Source of the DNA: Parcubacteria group bacterium GW2011_GWD2_43_10
GTDB lineage: Bacteria; Patescibacteriota; Patescibacteriia; Veblenbacterales; UBA10138
DNA length: 8,226 nt
Reading direction: 5' to 3'
NCBI GenBank assembly: GCA_000995845.1
Contig: LCEZ01000029.1
Span: forward strand, 1 to 8,226
Below, piece by piece: positions 7,137-8,226 of this stretch. A program made the position numbers and the translations under genes. Position 1 is the first letter of the stretch; each line of letters starts with the position of its first letter. The notes under the pieces are model-generated. The model worked only from the letters and a program-made list of their open reading frames with translations, made no database searches and was not told the origin of the DNA.

Positions 7137-7418
7137 TCAGTTGCTAGCTTTACGAATCAATTTTACTAGAGCAGCTAATTGATGAGGCAGGTCTTTTTCC
7201 AGCCAGTATTTAGCTTCAAAGCCCGCTTGCCGTCGATCAAGTAAGCCCGCTTGCCGCAGCATAACCACATGTTTGGAAGTAGCCGTATGTGAAAGTTTTA
7301 TCTGAGAAGCAATCTCACCAACAGATAGTTCCTCGCCATTTAGTAAAAGTTTTATTATCTCAACTCTCTTATGGCCTCCTAGGATGCGGAGGATTTTTTG
7401 CAGTTCGCGTAGTCGCAT
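7137..7418 (-). CDS. ArsR-family winged-helix transcriptional regulator
   Basis: This 93-residue protein is about the size of a minimal ArsR/SmtB-type repressor, which binds palindromic DNA as a dimer. After an N-terminal helix (LQKILRILGGHKRVEIIKLLL) comes the helix-turn-helix LSVGEIASQIKLSHTATSKHVVMLRQAGLL (31-60), whose recognition helix is about 43-57. A beta wing follows (DRRQAGFEAKYWL), then a C-terminal dimerisation helix. There is no cysteine anywhere, so the classic thiol metal site (ELCVCDL) is missing and the inducer is unknown. The ATG at 7418 begins the conserved N-terminal helix and the stop is TGA. No Shine-Dalgarno sequence is seen, and a -10-like box close to the start suggests a very short leader. 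The gene is divergent from the hydrolase gene at 7557 and bracketed by two related palindromic sites, so autoregulation and control of the hydrolase are inferred. Confidence 0.88.
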   Translation of the reverse strand: MRLRELQKILRILGGHKRVEIIKLLLNGEELSVGEIASQIKLSHTATSKHVVMLRQAGLLDRRQAGFEAKYWLEKDLPHQLAALVKLIRKASN

Positions 7419-7431
7419 ATATTTCTAGTCT

Positions 7432-7437
7432 ATCATA
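7432..7437 (-). promoter_or_regulatory. Possible -10 box of the arsR-like gene
   Basis: TATGAT on the minus strand matches five of six consensus bases. It would start transcription about seven bases before the ATG at 7418. The expected -35 position (about 7455-7460) has no good consensus but overlaps the upstream palindromic site, the geometry of an autorepressed promoter. Confidence 0.35.
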
Positions 7438-7449
7438 AGATTGCTGTCC

Positions 7450-7477
7450 ATACAATGATTCGCGCGAAAGGTGTGAT
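7450..7477. promoter_or_regulatory. Degenerate second copy of the palindrome, candidate operator
   Basis: The core TTCGCGCGAA (7459-7468) is a perfect 10-base palindrome. The right half GCGAAAGGTGTGAT (7464-7477) matches the right half of the 7075-7102 palindrome at 12 of 14 positions. The left half is degenerate, pairing at about 8 of 14 positions. The site lies between the divergent arsR-like and hydrolase genes, over the likely -35 region of the former. No other copy of TTCGCGCGAA was noticed in the window. Confidence 0.55.
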
Positions 7478-7556
7478 GGGGGCGGAGGGTTGAGCAATAT
7501 TTGTGTGGTTTTAGGCTAGGATATGCAGTCTTATGAATTATGGTAAGATAAGTGAT
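7478..7556. other. Remainder of the arsR-hydrolase divergent intergenic region
   Basis: This stretch should hold the promoter of the hydrolase gene, but no convincing -35/-10 pair was found; TTGAGC at 7490 and TTGTGT at 7501 have no well-spaced -10 partner. It opens with a G-rich patch (7478-7489). No RNA gene or small reading frame can be supported here. Confidence 0.4.
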
Positions 7557-8192
7557 ATGAAAATCACTAAACTTGGGCATTGTTGCCTGATAATTGAAGA
7601 GGGTGAAATTAAAATTCTTACTGATCCAGGTGAATATACTGATGCACAAAATAGCGTCAGAGGTCTGACTCATGTAATTATTACCCATGAGCATCAGGAT
7701 CATTTTCATGTGCCGTCATTAAAGCAAGTGCTCGCCAATAATCCGGGCGTAGCGGTATATACCAATAGGGCAGTGGGAAATCTGATGTCACGGGAAGCGT
7801 TGCCATATGAATTGTTACAACATGGTGATAAGCAATTATTCGGTGATTTAGAAGTTGAAGGTATTGGTACAGAGCATCATGTTATCTACCCAGCTATTCC
7901 CATAATAATGAATACTGGCTATATGTTTGGCAACAAATTTTTCTATCCCGGCGATGCCTTAACTAAGCCTGAAAGACCGGTTGAATTATTGGCCATGCCC
8001 ATTACCGGTCCTTGGCTACCAATTGCTGAGGCGATTGATTACGCGCGTGCCTTAAAACCCAAAAAATGTTTTCCCATACATGATGGTAATATAAAAGCAC
8101 CCGAAGGGATGTATAGGTTGTCAGCTAGGATTTTGCAGCCCGAGGGAATTAATTTTGAAGTCTTTGAATTAGGAAAAAATTATGACGTCTAG
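7557..8192 (+). CDS. UlaG-like metallo-beta-lactamase-fold metal-dependent hydrolase
   Basis: The 211-residue product is a compact metallo-beta-lactamase-fold enzyme of the UlaG-like type, probably cytoplasmic because no signal peptide or membrane segment is seen. The opening MKITKLGHCCLIIEEGEIKILTDPG is typical of this family. The metal-binding motif THEHQDHF supplies His44, His46, Asp48 and His49. Further likely ligands are His107 or His108 (GTEHHV), Asp133 (YPGDAL) and His175 (FPIHDGN). The substrate cannot be read from the sequence; UlaG itself is an ascorbate-6-phosphate lactonase, but most relatives are uncharacterised and no ascorbate genes are nearby. The ATG at 7557 is chosen because it begins the conserved first strand; an in-frame ATG at 7533 would add eight unmatched residues. 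It is divergent from the arsR-like gene, and its 3' end overlaps the next reading frame by 11 bases, suggesting translational coupling. Confidence 0.87.
   Translation: MKITKLGHCCLIIEEGEIKILTDPGEYTDAQNSVRGLTHVIITHEHQDHFHVPSLKQVLANNPGVAVYTNRAVGNLMSREALPYELLQHGDKQLFGDLEVEGIGTEHHVIYPAIPIIMNTGYMFGNKFFYPGDALTKPERPVELLAMPITGPWLPIAEAIDYARALKPKKCFPIHDGNIKAPEGMYRLSARILQPEGINFEVFELGKNYDV
8171..8174 (+). promoter_or_regulatory. Shine-Dalgarno-like site for the last gene
   Basis: AGGA lies inside the hydrolase coding region, seven bases before the ATG at 8182. It supports the reading that a real gene starts there. Confidence 0.5.
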
Positions 8193-8226
8193 ATTATTAG
8201 CTATATTAGCGGTTAAAAAGGCTGGA
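8182..8226 (+). CDS. Start of an unidentified gene, cut by the window end
   Basis: An ATG at 8182 opens a frame that stays open to the window end: MTSRLLAILAVKKAG, 15 codons. It overlaps the hydrolase stop codon by 11 bases and is preceded by AGGA at good spacing, both typical of coupled operon genes. The visible residues are too few to assign a family; a hydrophobic stretch followed by Lys-Lys is all that can be said. By position it is probably co-transcribed with the hydrolase gene. Confidence 0.5.
   Translation, partial: MTSRLLAILAVKKAG

Noticed and set aside
7137..7139. TGA recoded as glycine, as in Gracilibacteria/SR1
   Set aside because: No gene has an internal TGA, glycine is encoded by GGN throughout, and TGA here ends a regulator of normal length, so the standard code suffices.
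7478..7489. G-rich patch as a possible G-quadruplex
   Set aside because: The G runs are uneven and one is only two bases long, so a stable quadruplex cannot be argued from this sequence.
7425..7709. A 94-codon open frame on the minus strand upstream of the arsR-like gene
   Set aside because: It runs antisense through the conserved start and HEHQDH region of the hydrolase and resembles no protein family; it is a shadow frame.

Overview
The window looks like ordinary chromosome from a small-genome bacterium, most likely of the Candidate Phyla Radiation (Patescibacteria, perhaps Parcubacteria-like). This is inferred from the whole picture: a compact NusA without long C-terminal repeats, start codons mostly lacking Shine-Dalgarno sequences, an AT-leaning lysine-rich housekeeping set, tight gene packing, and a membrane pyrophosphatase beside transcription and folding genes. 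There is no 16S gene or other phylogenetic anchor, so the assignment is tentative. The standard bacterial code explains all reading frames. No RNA gene, CRISPR array, insertion sequence or phage gene was seen.

Layout. (1) Positions 22-4544, plus strand: nusA (transcription factor), hppA (K+-independent-type proton-pumping pyrophosphatase) and tig (trigger factor) lie 38 and 12 bases apart and probably form one operon. It ends at a strong bidirectional hairpin terminator (4546-4570). (2) Positions 4587-6095, minus strand: a PurF-like amidophosphoribosyltransferase. It has a clear promoter and the best Shine-Dalgarno sequence in the window, an arginine-rich composition unlike its neighbours, and substitutions at all four positions that bind the Fe-S cluster in the Bacillus enzyme. 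(3) Positions 6185-7039, plus strand: nfo, the DNA repair endonuclease IV, divergent from purF. (4) Positions 7040-8226: a small ArsR-type regulator on the minus strand, divergent from a UlaG-like metallo-beta-lactamase-fold hydrolase on the plus strand. The hydrolase overlaps the start of a further gene cut by the window end.

The least explained part is region 4. A perfect 28-base palindrome (7075-7102) lies just beyond the 3' end of the arsR-like gene. A degenerate relative, with one half matching 12 of 14 bases, lies just upstream of its start (7450-7477), over the expected -35 region. The two sites look like paired operators bracketing an autoregulated repressor that could also control the hydrolase operon. 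The second point of interest is the atypical purF, a candidate for horizontal acquisition in a lineage that usually lacks purine synthesis.
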